In this document: piece after piece, positions 7,064-16,266 of the stretch
Position numbering within the stretch: position 1 is the stretch's first letter
Layout of the letters: each line of letters opens with the position of its first letter
Origin: UBA11164 sp034376725
GTDB lineage: Bacteria > Pseudomonadota > Gammaproteobacteria > Xanthomonadales > Xanthomonadaceae
Length of the DNA stretch: 17,747 nucleotides
Assembly (NCBI GenBank): GCA_034376725.1
Contig: JAXMJH010000127.1
Location: 1-17,747 of the forward strand
Reading direction: 5' to 3'
Notes under the pieces: generated by a model
Seen by the model: the letters and a program-made list of their open reading frames with translations, nothing else
What the model was told of the DNA's origin: nothing
The model's database searches: none
Made by a program: the position numbers and the translations under genes

Positions 7064-7768
7064 ATGGAAGATCCACGCAAGCCGCACGCCCCGTCGTCCA
7101 GCACGGACGACGACGGTGTGCGTGTCATCCGCCGTGTTCCGCACGGCGGACGATGGCTCGGCAATGTCCCGACGCTGGCCCCCGCGCTGGCGCTCGGGCT
7201 GGCCGTTGGCGCTGGCTACCTGTTCTACGTGCAGCAGGCCGTGCCAACCGCCAGCACTGATCGCGCGCAGGAGGCCGTTCAAGGCGCGAGTACCGATCCG
7301 ACATCGTCCGCACCCCGGCCCATCGCCGCGCTGACTTCGCGACGCCAGCCGGCGCGCGTCCTGGATCAGGAGCCCGAACACGATTTCGAGCTGCCCAGCC
7401 AGGACCCCGATGATCTGGCGGCGCATTTCTCCTTCGACGACCCCGAGCCGACCATGGCCGAGGTGATCGCCGCGCTGAACGATGCCGGTATTCACAGCGG
7501 TCTGGGCGCATTCAATCCACCGGGCACCAGTCCGCCGTTGACCGGCCTCGCCGTTCCGGACGATTTCGAGCTGCCTGAGGGCTTCGTCCGCCATCATCAG
7601 GTCACCGACGATGGCGAGTCGATCGAGCCGATCCTGATGTTCTCGCCCGATTTCGAGTTCTTCGACGAAGCCGGCAACCGCATCGAACTGCCGCCGGACC
7701 TGGTCGTGCCGCCGGAACTGGCACCGCCGGGGTTGCCGATCAGTCAGATCGAAATTCCTTCGCCGTAG
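7064..7768 (+). CDS. single-pass membrane protein with acidic, Pro-rich exported region; unknown function
   Basis: 234 residues from the ATG at 7064, the first sensible start after the hydrolase stop (25 bp away); AAGG lies a few bases upstream. Residues 1-36 are charged and hydrophilic, 37-58 form one transmembrane helix, and the remaining 175 residues should face the periplasm. That part is acidic and rich in Pro, with DFELP at 107-111 and again at 167-171, and a looser third version, DFEFFDEAGNRIELP, at 196-210. The final 25 residues are Pro-rich (VVPPELAPPGLPIS). No catalytic motif or known domain is recognised. Composition suggests an extended, possibly protein-binding region. Position between the hydrolase and the acyltransferase-like gene suggests a partner role, which is inference only. 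Confidence 0.72.
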   Translation: MEDPRKPHAPSSSTDDDGVRVIRRVPHGGRWLGNVPTLAPALALGLAVGAGYLFYVQQAVPTASTDRAQEAVQGASTDPTSSAPRPIAALTSRRQPARVLDQEPEHDFELPSQDPDDLAAHFSFDDPEPTMAEVIAALNDAGIHSGLGAFNPPGTSPPLTGLAVPDDFELPEGFVRHHQVTDDGESIEPILMFSPDFEFFDEAGNRIELPPDLVVPPELAPPGLPISQIEIPSP

Positions 7769-7892
7769 TCCGGCGGAGAGCCTTCTTGACCACCACACGA
7801 GCGCCCGACGCCGAGGTCGCAGCGCGGCGCTTCGCCGACCGAGCCGATCGAGGCCGATGCCATGGCCGGCACGTTCGCATCTGGAGCAGCAC

Positions 7893-10406
7893 GTGACTCT
7901 CTCGCAAGATTCTTCCGGACCCGCCCAGACCAGCCCGACCCGCGTACTGACGAAGCTGTCCTGGCCATTGGCCGGGATCGCCGGCAGCGCGCTGCTGTTG
8001 GGGCTTTATGCGCGCGGCGGATCGGCCTGGCCGCTGGGCTTCATTGCCCTGGTGCCCTGGATGCTGACGCTGAACAGAGTTCAGACGCTGGGCGGCGCGC
8101 TGGCCAGCGGACTGCTGATGTCGGTCGCCTTCGCGCTGGCGGTGTTCGCCTGGTTCGGCGCTGCCTTCGGCGCCTACGTGGGCCTGGGCACAGTGCCGGC
8201 GATCCTGATTCTCGCCGTGCTGGCGCCTCTGCTTCAGCCGCAAGTGCTGGCCTTCGCGCTGGCGCGCCATTGGGCCGCCCGCCGCAACGGCCTGGCGGCC
8301 GGCGCGCTGGCCGGTGCAGCCGCCTGGGTCGGCTGCGAGTGGCTGGTTCCCAAGCTGCTCGGCGACACTCTGGGCCATGGCCTGCTGCCCTCACCGGTGC
8401 TGCGCCAGATGGCCGATCTGGGCGGCGCCGCCGGGCTGAGCGTCGTGCTGTTATGGGTCAACGAAGCCCTGGCATCGGCCATCGCCCGCTGGCGGCTTGG
8501 CACGCGCGCGGTGCTGCGTCCGGCGGCGACTGCCCTCGTGCTGGTGGTGGCGGCGACCGGCTACGGGACGTGGCGGCTGTCGGCACTGCAATCGATGCAG
8601 GCCGAGCCGGCGCAGTCGATCCGCATCGGACTGATCCAGTCGAACATCACGCACTACGAGCGACTCCGTGAGGAAATGGGCGCCTATGCGGTGATCCGTC
8701 ATGTGCTGGACACCCACTACGCGATGTCCGAGTACGCCGTGCGCGAACAGGGCGCCGAGGCGCTGCTGTGGTCGGAAACCGTCTTTCCAACCACCTTCGG
8801 TTCGCCCAAGAGCGCCGATGGCGCGGAGCTGGACCAGGAGATACTGGCGTTCGTCGAACGCATCGGCGTGCCACTGGTGTTTGGCACCTACGACCAGGAT
8901 GTCGGCGGCGAGTACAACTCGGCGGCCTTTGTCGAACCCGGCCGGGGCCTGCTGGGACACTACCGCAAGGCGCATCCGTTCCCGCTCACCGAACACGTGC
9001 CCGACTGGCTGGATGGCCCTTGGCTGCGCCGGTGGCTGCCGTGGGCCGGAAACTGGCAGGCCGGCGCGGGCGCCCGCGTGCTTCCGCTGCGCACCGCCGA
9101 TGGCCGTGAAGTCGACGTAGTGCCGCTGATCTGTCTCGACGATGTGCGCAGCGCGCTGTCCATCGAGGGCTCCCGGCTGGGCGCGCAGGCGATTCTGGGA
9201 CTGTCGAACGATGCCTGGTTCACCGACTATCCGCAGGGTGCCCGCCTGCACCTGACGGTAGCGGCATTTCGCAGCATCGAAACCCGCTTGCCGCAGTTGC
9301 GGGTCACCACCAATGGCCTGAGCGCGCTGATCGACGAGTCCGGCGAAGTGATGGCCCGCACCGAAATGGGCCAGCAGGCGGTGCTGGTCGGCGAGATTCC
9401 GGTGCGCCCGGCCATCGAAACGCTGATGGTGCGCTGGGGCGACTGGGTAGGGCCGGCCGGACTGTGCCTGCTGCTGTTGCTGGCGCTGGTCGAAGCCTGG
9501 CGGCTGGCGCTGCGCAGGGCCGTCGCGGCCGACGCCAACCCGCCCTCCGATGCCGCATTCACCGCCCGGGTGGCGCTGCTGACTCCGCCCTGGCGCGCGG
9601 TCGCCGGATTGCTGCGCCTGACCGCCGGTCTGGGCCTGGCCTGGCTGCTGACCGGGATGCTGCTTCGAATCGGCTTGCAGGTGAACTCGCTGGCGCAGCT
9701 CTGGTTGTTCGCTGGCGGCGTGCTGGCGCCCGCGCTGGCCGCGTGGGCCATCCAGCGGTCATTCGCGGCGCAAGCGCGCATCTCGGCCGGCCTGCTGGTG
9801 TTCGAACAGCCCGCGCAGCGGATAGAAATCCCCGTGCACGAGATCCGCAGTTTGCGCACCTGGCGGATTGCGCTGCCGCACAGCGGCGTCGACCTCGTGC
9901 TGGCTTCCGGCCGGCGCTGGCGACAGGGCGTCGTGCTGGCCGATCCGCAACGCCTCCGCCAGGCGCTGAACCAGGCCGGATCGCCGGCGACCTGGACTGA
10001 TCGGCTCGCCGAACGGATCGCCGAACACGCCTCGATTCGCGCCACCGCGCACCGGCGCTGGCTCGACCACGCCGTGATCAAGTTCGCGCTGTTCCCGCTG
10101 ATGCCGGCTCTTGTGGCCTTCCGGCTGCATCAATACATCGCCTTCGGCGGCACGTTCGGCGAGTACTACACCTACGGCCTCGGCGCCTGGCTGAGCGGGT
10201 TGGCGATCTGGTGGGGAGCCTGGGCGATCGGCCTTATGCTGCTCGCCGCCGGGCTTCGGATCATGATCGAGGCCGGCTCGGTCGGTTTGCAGCTCGCTGG
10301 CCGCACCCGCGCGCGCGCCGGCCGGCACGCGCTGGAATGGCTTGGCCGCGCGATTTTCTATGTCGGCGTGCCGATCTGGCTGGTGCTGCGCATCGTTTCG
10401 GGTTGA
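7893..10406 (+). CDS. apolipoprotein N-acyltransferase (Lnt)-like protein with extra C-terminal PH-like/membrane module
   Basis: 837 residues from a GTG at 7893 with GGAG six bases upstream; an in-frame ATG at 7857 would add 12 residues. About six hydrophobic helices (about 25-230) precede a nitrilase (CN-hydrolase) domain (about 245-505) in the Lnt manner. Triad: E295 (LLWSETVFP), K359 (YRKAHPFPLTEHVP), C414 (PLICLDDV); the Glu in PLTEHVP is also kept. SNDAWF and TTNGLSALIDESGEV match Lnt. A helix near 520-540 is where Lnt normally ends (about 510 residues). The extra 300 residues hold two helices (about 570-620), a region like bacterial PH domains (about 628-693, IPVHEIRSLRTWRI), and three more helices. 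After the Cys, E. coli Lnt has Tyr-Glu; here it is Leu-Asp. Lnt acylates lipoproteins from phospholipid; this may be a paralogue with another acceptor. Confidence 0.85.
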   Translation: MTLSQDSSGPAQTSPTRVLTKLSWPLAGIAGSALLLGLYARGGSAWPLGFIALVPWMLTLNRVQTLGGALASGLLMSVAFALAVFAWFGAAFGAYVGLGTVPAILILAVLAPLLQPQVLAFALARHWAARRNGLAAGALAGAAAWVGCEWLVPKLLGDTLGHGLLPSPVLRQMADLGGAAGLSVVLLWVNEALASAIARWRLGTRAVLRPAATALVLVVAATGYGTWRLSALQSMQAEPAQSIRIGLIQSNITHYERLREEMGAYAVIRHVLDTHYAMSEYAVREQGAEALLWSETVFPTTFGSPKSADGAELDQEILAFVERIGVPLVFGTYDQDVGGEYNSAAFVEPGRGLLGHYRKAHPFPLTEHVPDWLDGPWLRRWLPWAGNWQAGAGARVLPLRTADGREVDVVPLICLDDVRSALSIEGSRLGAQAILGLSNDAWFTDYPQGARLHLTVAAFRSIETRLPQLRVTTNGLSALIDESGEVMARTEMGQQAVLVGEIPVRPAIETLMVRWGDWVGPAGLCLLLLLALVEAWRLALRRAVAADANPPSDAAFTARVALLTPPWRAVAGLLRLTAGLGLAWLLTGMLLRIGLQVNSLAQLWLFAGGVLAPALAAWAIQRSFAAQARISAGLLVFEQPAQRIEIPVHEIRSLRTWRIALPHSGVDLVLASGRRWRQGVVLADPQRLRQALNQAGSPATWTDRLAERIAEHASIRATAHRRWLDHAVIKFALFPLMPALVAFRLHQYIAFGGTFGEYYTYGLGAWLSGLAIWWGAWAIGLMLLAAGLRIMIEAGSVGLQLAGRTRARAGRHALEWLGRAIFYVGVPIWLVLRIVSG

Positions 10407-10481
10407 GCTGGTGAAGGCTGCCCAGGACATGGACTGAAGCAAGCAGGCCGCAACGGTGACGCGACCCTTGACGACAAGCGA

Positions 10482-10511
10482 CCTGCCGGCATCTTCATCG
10501 ATGCCGGCAGG
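10482..10511. terminator. perfect 12-bp hairpin between convergent genes
   Basis: CCTGCCGGCATC (10482-10493) pairs without mismatch to GATGCCGGCAGG (10500-10511) around a TTCATC loop. It lies 75 bp after the Lnt-like gene and 6 bp beyond the clpB stop, so it can serve both strands. No T-run follows, but the stem is very stable. Confidence 0.7.
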
Positions 10512-10517
10512 CATGCC

Positions 10518-13103
10518 TCAACCCAACTTGAACGCCAGCTCGCTGCCTTGCGCCTCGACGCGGATCACGTCGCCGGCGGTGTAATCGCCGCGCAGGATGC
10601 GTGAGGCCAGCGGGTTTTCCAACTGCTGCTGGATGGCACGCTTGAGCGGGCGCGCGCCGTAGACCGGATCGAAGCCGACATTGCCCAGCAGGGTGAGCGC
10701 CGAATCGTCGAGTTCCAGACGGATCTGCCGCTCGGCCAGCCGCTTTTGCAGGTGCTGGGTCTGGATCCGGGCGATTTCGCGAATCTGCGCCTTGGCCAGC
10801 GAGTGGAACACCACGATCTCGTCCAGCCGGTTGATGAATTCCGGTCGGAAGTGGTTCTGCACCGCGCCCATCACCGCCGCCTTGAGCTGGGTATAGGTCT
10901 CCGGGCTGTCGTCGCCGGACAGCTCCTGGATCAGGTTCGAGCCGAGGTTGGAGGTCATCACGATCACGGTGTTGCGAAAATCCACCGTGCGGCCCTGCCC
11001 GTCGGTGAGCCGGCCGTCGTCGAGCACCTGCAACAACACGTTGAACACGTCCGGATGCGCCTTCTCGACTTCATCCAGCAGCAGAACGGAATACGGACGG
11101 CGACGCACCGCTTCGGTGAGATAGCCGCCCTCCTCGTAGCCGACGTAACCCGGAGGCGCACCGATCAGCCGGGCCACCGAGTGCTTCTCCATGAATTCGC
11201 TCATGTCGATGCGCACCATGGCCTCTTCGGTGTCGAACAGGAACGCGGCCAGCGCCTTGCACAGCTCGGTCTTGCCCACACCGGTCGGGCCGAGAAACAG
11301 GAACGAACCGTTCGGGCGATTCGGATCGGACAGGCCGGCGCGCGAACGGCGAATCGCGTCGGACACCGCCTTGACCGCCTCGTGCTGACCGATCACTCGG
11401 GCGTGCAGCGCGTCCTCCATCTTCAGCAGCTTTTCGCGCTCGCCTTCCAGCATCTTGGAGACCGGAATGCCGGTCCAGCGGCTGACCACCTCGGCGATCT
11501 CCTCGGCGGTCACCTTGTCCTGAAGCAGGGTGAAGCCTTTCTGCTCGACTTCCTGGGCGGCCTTGAGCTGACGTTCCAGCTCGGGCAACTGGCCATACTG
11601 GATTTCCGAGGCGCGCGCCATGTCCTGGCGGCGCAGCGCGGCATCGAGCTCGATCCGCAGCTGCTCGATCTGCTCCTTCACCCGGGTGGCGCCAGTCAGG
11701 GTGGCCTTCTCGGCTTTCCAGATTTCCTCCAGATCGTTGAATTTGCGCTCCAGCGTGTCGATCTCCGACTCCAGATCGGTCAGCCGCTGCCGGGACTCTT
11801 CGTCCTTCTCCTTCTTCAGCGCCTCGCGCTGGATCTTGAGCTGGATCAGCCGGCGCTCCATGCGGTCCATTTCTTCGGGCTTGGAATCAATCTCCATGCG
11901 GATGCGGCTGGCCGCCTCGTCCATCAGGTCGATGGCCTTGTCGGGCAGTTGCCGATCGGCGATGTAGCGATGGCTGAGCGTGGCCGCGGCAACGATCGCC
12001 GGGTCGGTGATCTCGACGCCGTGGTGAACGGCATAGCGCTCCTTGAGGCCGCGCAGGATGGCGATGGTGTCTTCCACCGTCGGCTCGCCGACCAGCACCT
12101 TCTGGAAGCGGCGCTCCAGGGCGGCATCCTTTTCCACGTACTTGCGGTATTCGTCCAGCGTGGTGGCACCGACGCAGTGCAGCTCGCCGCGCGCCAGCGC
12201 CGGCTTGAGCATGTTGCCGGCATCCATCGAGCCTTCCGCCTTGCCGGCCCCGACCATGGTGTGCAGCTCGTCGATGAACAGGATCACCTGGCCTTCCTGC
12301 TTGGCCAGATCGTTGAGCACGCCCTTTAGGCGCTCCTCGAATTCACCGCGAAACTTGGCGCCGGCGATCAATGCGCCCATGTCCAGGCTGAGCACCCGCT
12401 TGTTGCGCAGGCTCTCGGGCACTTCGCCATTGACGATGCGCTGCGCCAGCCCTTCGACGATCGCGGTCTTGCCGACGCCCGGCTCGCCGATCAGCACCGG
12501 GTTGTTCTTGGTGCGGCGCTGGAGCACCTGGATGGTGCGGCGGATTTCCTCGTCGCGGCCGATCACCGGGTCCAGCTTGCCGCTTTCGGCGCGGGCATTG
12601 AGGTCGATGGTGTACTTCTCCAGCGCCTGACGCTGGTCCTCGGCGTTCTCCGACTGCACTTTCTCGCCGCCGCGCACCTTGTCGATCGCCGCCTCGATGC
12701 GTGCCCGGTCGGCGCCGGCCGCCTTCAGCGCCTGCCCGGTGGGGCCTTTGTCGTCCAGGCAGGCCAGCAGGAACAATTCGCTGGCGATATAGGCATCGCC
12801 GCGCTGCTGGGCCAGCTTGTCGGTGACGTTGAGCAGCCGGCCCAGGTCGTTGGAAACCGTGACACTGCCGTCCTGACCGGACACCTTGGGAAGCTTTTCC
12901 AGCACCTCGCCCAGGCGTTCGCGCAACAGCGGCACGTTCACGCCGGCCTGTGCCAGCAATGGCCGCGTGCTGCCGCCGGTCTGGTCGATCAACGCGACCA
13001 GCAGGTGGGCCGGTTCGATCAGGTTGTGATCGCGCCCGACCGCCAGCGACTGCGCATCGGAAAGCGCCTGCTGGAAGCGCGAGGTGAGTTTGTCCATCCG
13101 CAT
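10518..13103 (-). CDS. clpB: ATP-dependent chaperone ClpB (Hsp100 disaggregase)
   Basis: 861 residues, close to E. coli ClpB (857). The start MRMDKLTSRFQQALSDAQ matches the family N-terminus, with GGAG 7 bases upstream. Clp-N domain (about 1-145); AAA-1 with Walker A GEPGVGKT (206-213), Walker B VILFIDELH (273-281) and pore segment AGAKFRGEFEER, where the usual Tyr is Phe (251); middle coiled-coil domain (about 408-530); AAA-2 with Walker A GPTGVGKT (605-612), pore loop GYVGYEEGGYLTE and Walker B SVLLLDEVEKAH. It threads aggregated proteins through a hexamer together with DnaK. Codon 149 is GTG, the same residue number at which E. coli makes its N-terminally truncated isoform. A heat-shock-type promoter candidate lies upstream. 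Confidence 0.98.
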   Translation of the reverse strand: MRMDKLTSRFQQALSDAQSLAVGRDHNLIEPAHLLVALIDQTGGSTRPLLAQAGVNVPLLRERLGEVLEKLPKVSGQDGSVTVSNDLGRLLNVTDKLAQQRGDAYIASELFLLACLDDKGPTGQALKAAGADRARIEAAIDKVRGGEKVQSENAEDQRQALEKYTIDLNARAESGKLDPVIGRDEEIRRTIQVLQRRTKNNPVLIGEPGVGKTAIVEGLAQRIVNGEVPESLRNKRVLSLDMGALIAGAKFRGEFEERLKGVLNDLAKQEGQVILFIDELHTMVGAGKAEGSMDAGNMLKPALARGELHCVGATTLDEYRKYVEKDAALERRFQKVLVGEPTVEDTIAILRGLKERYAVHHGVEITDPAIVAAATLSHRYIADRQLPDKAIDLMDEAASRIRMEIDSKPEEMDRMERRLIQLKIQREALKKEKDEESRQRLTDLESEIDTLERKFNDLEEIWKAEKATLTGATRVKEQIEQLRIELDAALRRQDMARASEIQYGQLPELERQLKAAQEVEQKGFTLLQDKVTAEEIAEVVSRWTGIPVSKMLEGEREKLLKMEDALHARVIGQHEAVKAVSDAIRRSRAGLSDPNRPNGSFLFLGPTGVGKTELCKALAAFLFDTEEAMVRIDMSEFMEKHSVARLIGAPPGYVGYEEGGYLTEAVRRRPYSVLLLDEVEKAHPDVFNVLLQVLDDGRLTDGQGRTVDFRNTVIVMTSNLGSNLIQELSGDDSPETYTQLKAAVMGAVQNHFRPEFINRLDEIVVFHSLAKAQIREIARIQTQHLQKRLAERQIRLELDDSALTLLGNVGFDPVYGARPLKRAIQQQLENPLASRILRGDYTAGDVIRVEAQGSELAFKLG

Positions 13104-13148
13104 CGGAGTTCTCCGCTATCTGGAGGCGGCGCTGCCGCCGATGGCTAT

Positions 13149-13178
13149 CAGATGCGGGCAGCAGGCGGATGAATCAAT
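13149..13178 (-). promoter_or_regulatory. candidate sigma-32 (heat-shock) promoter of clpB
   Basis: On the minus strand ATTGAT (13178-13173) is followed after 14 bp by CCCGCATCT (13158-13150). The sigma-32 pattern is CTTGAA, about 13-15 bp, CCCCATnT; the dnaK P1 promoter has CTTGAT with the same spacing. It lies about 45 bases before the clpB start. The -10 carries a one-base difference inside CCCC-AT, so it is a candidate only. Confidence 0.45.
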
Positions 13179-13214
13179 GGTCGCGCAGCCGAAAGCGCGC
13201 CAGATGCCGATCGA

Positions 13215-14159
13215 TCAGAGCGCCTCGAGCGCCCGATGGGCTTCCGCATGCTCGGGGTCGAGCGCCAGCGCCAGGCGGAACTGGGCGCGCGCCTGATCGG
13301 CATGGGTGAGCTGGAGGTAGATGCTGCCGAGCAGGTAGTGCGCCTCCTCGGCAGCGGGCTGCCCGGCCTGGTGCGGCAAAGCCAGGTAACGCTCGAGAGC
13401 GGCGATGCCCTGCGGCAGGTGGTCGCCGGTCTCGGCGGCTGCCCGACCGAGGCCGAACCAGCCCTCGGCGAAGTCGGGATCGGCGTCCACGCTTTGTGCA
13501 TACAGCACCCCGGCCGCCCGCCAGCGACCCGATTGCTCAAGGCTTTGGCCGAGCAGGTCGACGACCAGCCTGCGCAGGGGTCCGGCGGCCGGCGCCAGCA
13601 GATCGGCACGCTCGAACTGTTCCAGCGCGAGTTCGGCATCACCCTCCGATTGCGCCAGCAGACCCAGCGCCAGAGTGCCGCGCACCGGGTCACGCGGCAC
13701 GATGATGTCGGCCAGCTTGCCGGCCTCGCGCCGGCTGCCGCCGACCAGAGCCGGAGCGCGCAGGTGAAACCGGAGCAGGGCGAGATGCGCCTCGGCGCCG
13801 ACGCTTTCCAGCGCCACCGCCGCCTGCAGGGCCTCGCGGATCTGCCGGGCCAGAATGAGCTGGCGATACGCCCCGCTCCCGGCGATTCGGGCACGGTAGG
13901 CATTGGCCAGCATCAGATGCGTCTCGGGACGGCGCGGCGCCAGGGCAACGGCGCGCTGGGCCGAAGTCAACGCGGACTCGGTCTCGCCGGCGGCCAGGTA
14001 ATCGCGGCTTCGCGCCAGCCACCGGCTGGCTTCGGCCTGCGCGGCGGCGTATTCCGAGGACCCCGGCGGATCGGCCTGTGGCGCACGGCCCGACGCCGGC
14101 GCCGCGACCAGCGCAACACCGAGCAGCAGCACGAGCGAGATTGCAAAAAAACGAGCCAT
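13215..14159 (-). CDS. exported tetratricopeptide-repeat (TPR) protein
   Basis: 314 residues. The N-terminus (MARFFAISLVLLLGVALVAA) is a signal peptide, with likely cleavage around residues 20-25 and no lipobox cysteine, so the mature protein should be periplasmic. The rest is helical and matches TPR spacing: ALTSAQRAVALAPRRPETHLMLANAY, ALEQFERADLLAP, AGVLYAQSVDADPDFAEGWFGLGRAA, and ARAQFRLALALDPEHAEAHRALEAL at the very end. TPR proteins are scaffolds for protein binding and have no intrinsic reaction. The gene lies 111 bp upstream of clpB, in the same direction, between clpB and pgeF, which are adjacent in E. coli. The partner is unknown. Confidence 0.82.
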   Translation of the reverse strand: MARFFAISLVLLLGVALVAAPASGRAPQADPPGSSEYAAAQAEASRWLARSRDYLAAGETESALTSAQRAVALAPRRPETHLMLANAYRARIAGSGAYRQLILARQIREALQAAVALESVGAEAHLALLRFHLRAPALVGGSRREAGKLADIIVPRDPVRGTLALGLLAQSEGDAELALEQFERADLLAPAAGPLRRLVVDLLGQSLEQSGRWRAAGVLYAQSVDADPDFAEGWFGLGRAAAETGDHLPQGIAALERYLALPHQAGQPAAEEAHYLLGSIYLQLTHADQARAQFRLALALDPEHAEAHRALEAL

Positions 14160-14307
14160 GGAAAGCAGCGGTAGAAATTCGGGGACAAAGTATGCCGGCG
14201 TGGTCCCAACAAGAACTTAACGCCGGTCAGAGCCGATGACCGTCCTGCGGTTGGACCGGCCACCGAACATGGGTGTGCCCGATGCGCTGGTCGACGACGA
14301 CATCGGA

Positions 14308-14350
14308 AATCGGCGCTGAACCCGAAGTCATCGGGCCAGCGACGCCGATT
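14308..14350 (-). terminator. stem-loop downstream of pgeF
   Basis: AATCGGCG (14308-14315) pairs perfectly with CGCCGATT (14343-14350). Inside, CCCGA (14321-14325) pairs with TCGGG (14331-14335) after small internal loops. On the minus strand it follows the pgeF stop by about 39 bases and the outer stem runs into TTTCC. It probably separates pgeF-rluD transcription from the TPR gene and clpB. Confidence 0.5.
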
Positions 14351-14388
14351 GAGACACGGCGTGTTCCGGAAGGTTCAGCCGGTCGGAC

Positions 14389-15150
14389 TCACGGACCGGG
14401 CATCCGCACGATCACGCTGGCCATCCGCCCGCAAACCGGGTCGCGGCGGTAGGAATAGAACCGGGCAGGGTCGGAAATCGTGCACAGACCGCCGCCGAAC
14501 ACGCGGTGCACGCCGGCGCGAGCCAGGCGATGGCGGGCCAGAGCATACAGATCGCACAGCCAATGCCCTGCGCGGGTGGCGGCGAAGGCCGCCGCGCTGT
14601 CGCCCTGCGCGACAAACGCCTGGCGCACCGCATCGCCCACCTCGTAGGCCGACGGACCGGCGGCTGGGCCGAGCCAGGCCAGCACGTCGGCTGGCGAGGT
14701 GTGCATGCACAGTACCGTGCGCTCCAGCACGCCCGCGCACAGGCCGCGCCAGCCGGCGTGCGCGGCGGCAATCTCATCGCCTTCGCGGCTGCACAACAGC
14801 ACCGGCAGGCAGTCGGCGGTCAGGATGGCCAGCGGCCGACCGGCCGTGCCGGTGACCGCCGCATCGGCCTCGGGCTCGTCCGGCCCCGGCTCGACCGCCA
14901 CCTCGACGCCATGAACCTGCCTCAGCCAGCGTGGCGGCTCAGGCAGCAGCGCCTCCAGCCGGTTTCGATTCGCGACGACCGCCTCGGCAGCATCGCCACA
15001 GCGCGATCCCAGATTGAACCGATCAAATGGCGGCAGCGAAGCGCCAACCGGCCCGCGCAGCGTTGTGAACGCGCGCACCGTGGCCGGCGCCGGCCAATCC
15101 GCGTGAAGCAGACCGGGTACCGCCGCATCGGTCAGCGCAGCGCCGCTCAT
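14389..15150 (-). CDS. pgeF: PgeF/YfiH family peptidoglycan editing factor (multicopper-oxidase-like)
   Basis: 253 residues, close to the family norm of about 240-250. Metal and active-site residues are in order: H80 in LRQVHG, C114 in LTADCLPVLL, H131 in AAAHAGWRGL. The other family blocks are present: PFDRFNLGSRCGD (41-53), GPAAGPSAYEVG, and YSYRRDPVCGR near the C-terminus. PgeF (YfiH) in E. coli removes wrongly built peptidoglycan precursors carrying L-Ser in place of L-Ala. Related proteins are reported as purine nucleoside phosphorylases or laccase-like oxidases. The gene starts 3 bp after the rluD stop, so the two are almost certainly co-transcribed, as in E. coli. Confidence 0.95.
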   Translation of the reverse strand: MSGAALTDAAVPGLLHADWPAPATVRAFTTLRGPVGASLPPFDRFNLGSRCGDAAEAVVANRNRLEALLPEPPRWLRQVHGVEVAVEPGPDEPEADAAVTGTAGRPLAILTADCLPVLLCSREGDEIAAAHAGWRGLCAGVLERTVLCMHTSPADVLAWLGPAAGPSAYEVGDAVRQAFVAQGDSAAAFAATRAGHWLCDLYALARHRLARAGVHRVFGGGLCTISDPARFYSYRRDPVCGRMASVIVRMPGP

Positions 15151-15153
15151 CGC

Positions 15154-16179
<1,026 letters not shown>

Positions 16180-16193
16180 CAGTAGGGTCCGCG

Positions 16194-16224
16194 TTGTCGC
16201 ACAGATTGGGCGATGGTCTATTAT
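16194..16224 (+). promoter_or_regulatory. candidate bamD promoter in the rluD-bamD divergent region
   Basis: TTGTCG (16194-16199) and TATTAT (16219-16224) fit -35 and -10 boxes, with a rather long 19-bp spacer. The predicted start lies about 35 bases before the bamD ATG. The opposite strand of the same box reads CATAAT, so a divergent rluD promoter could overlap it. Confidence 0.4.
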
Positions 16225-16266
16225 GGCCCCCCAACGATCTCCGATCGCGTCGAAGCCTGATCCGAT

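Noticed and set aside
5929..7164. 411-residue minus-strand open frame opposite the SGNH hydrolase
   Set aside because: Gly/Ala/Val-rich shadow; the plus strand has a signal peptide, a ribosome-binding site and the catalytic blocks in order.
7857..7892. ATG start 12 codons upstream for the Lnt-like protein
   Set aside because: Its only GAGG is 3 bases away, too close; the GTG at 7893 has GGAG at six bases and gives a more natural N-terminus. Not excluded.
10746..12329. 527-residue plus-strand open frame inside clpB
   Set aside because: Lies entirely opposite a fully conserved clpB and has His/Gln/Arg-rich shadow composition with no domain.
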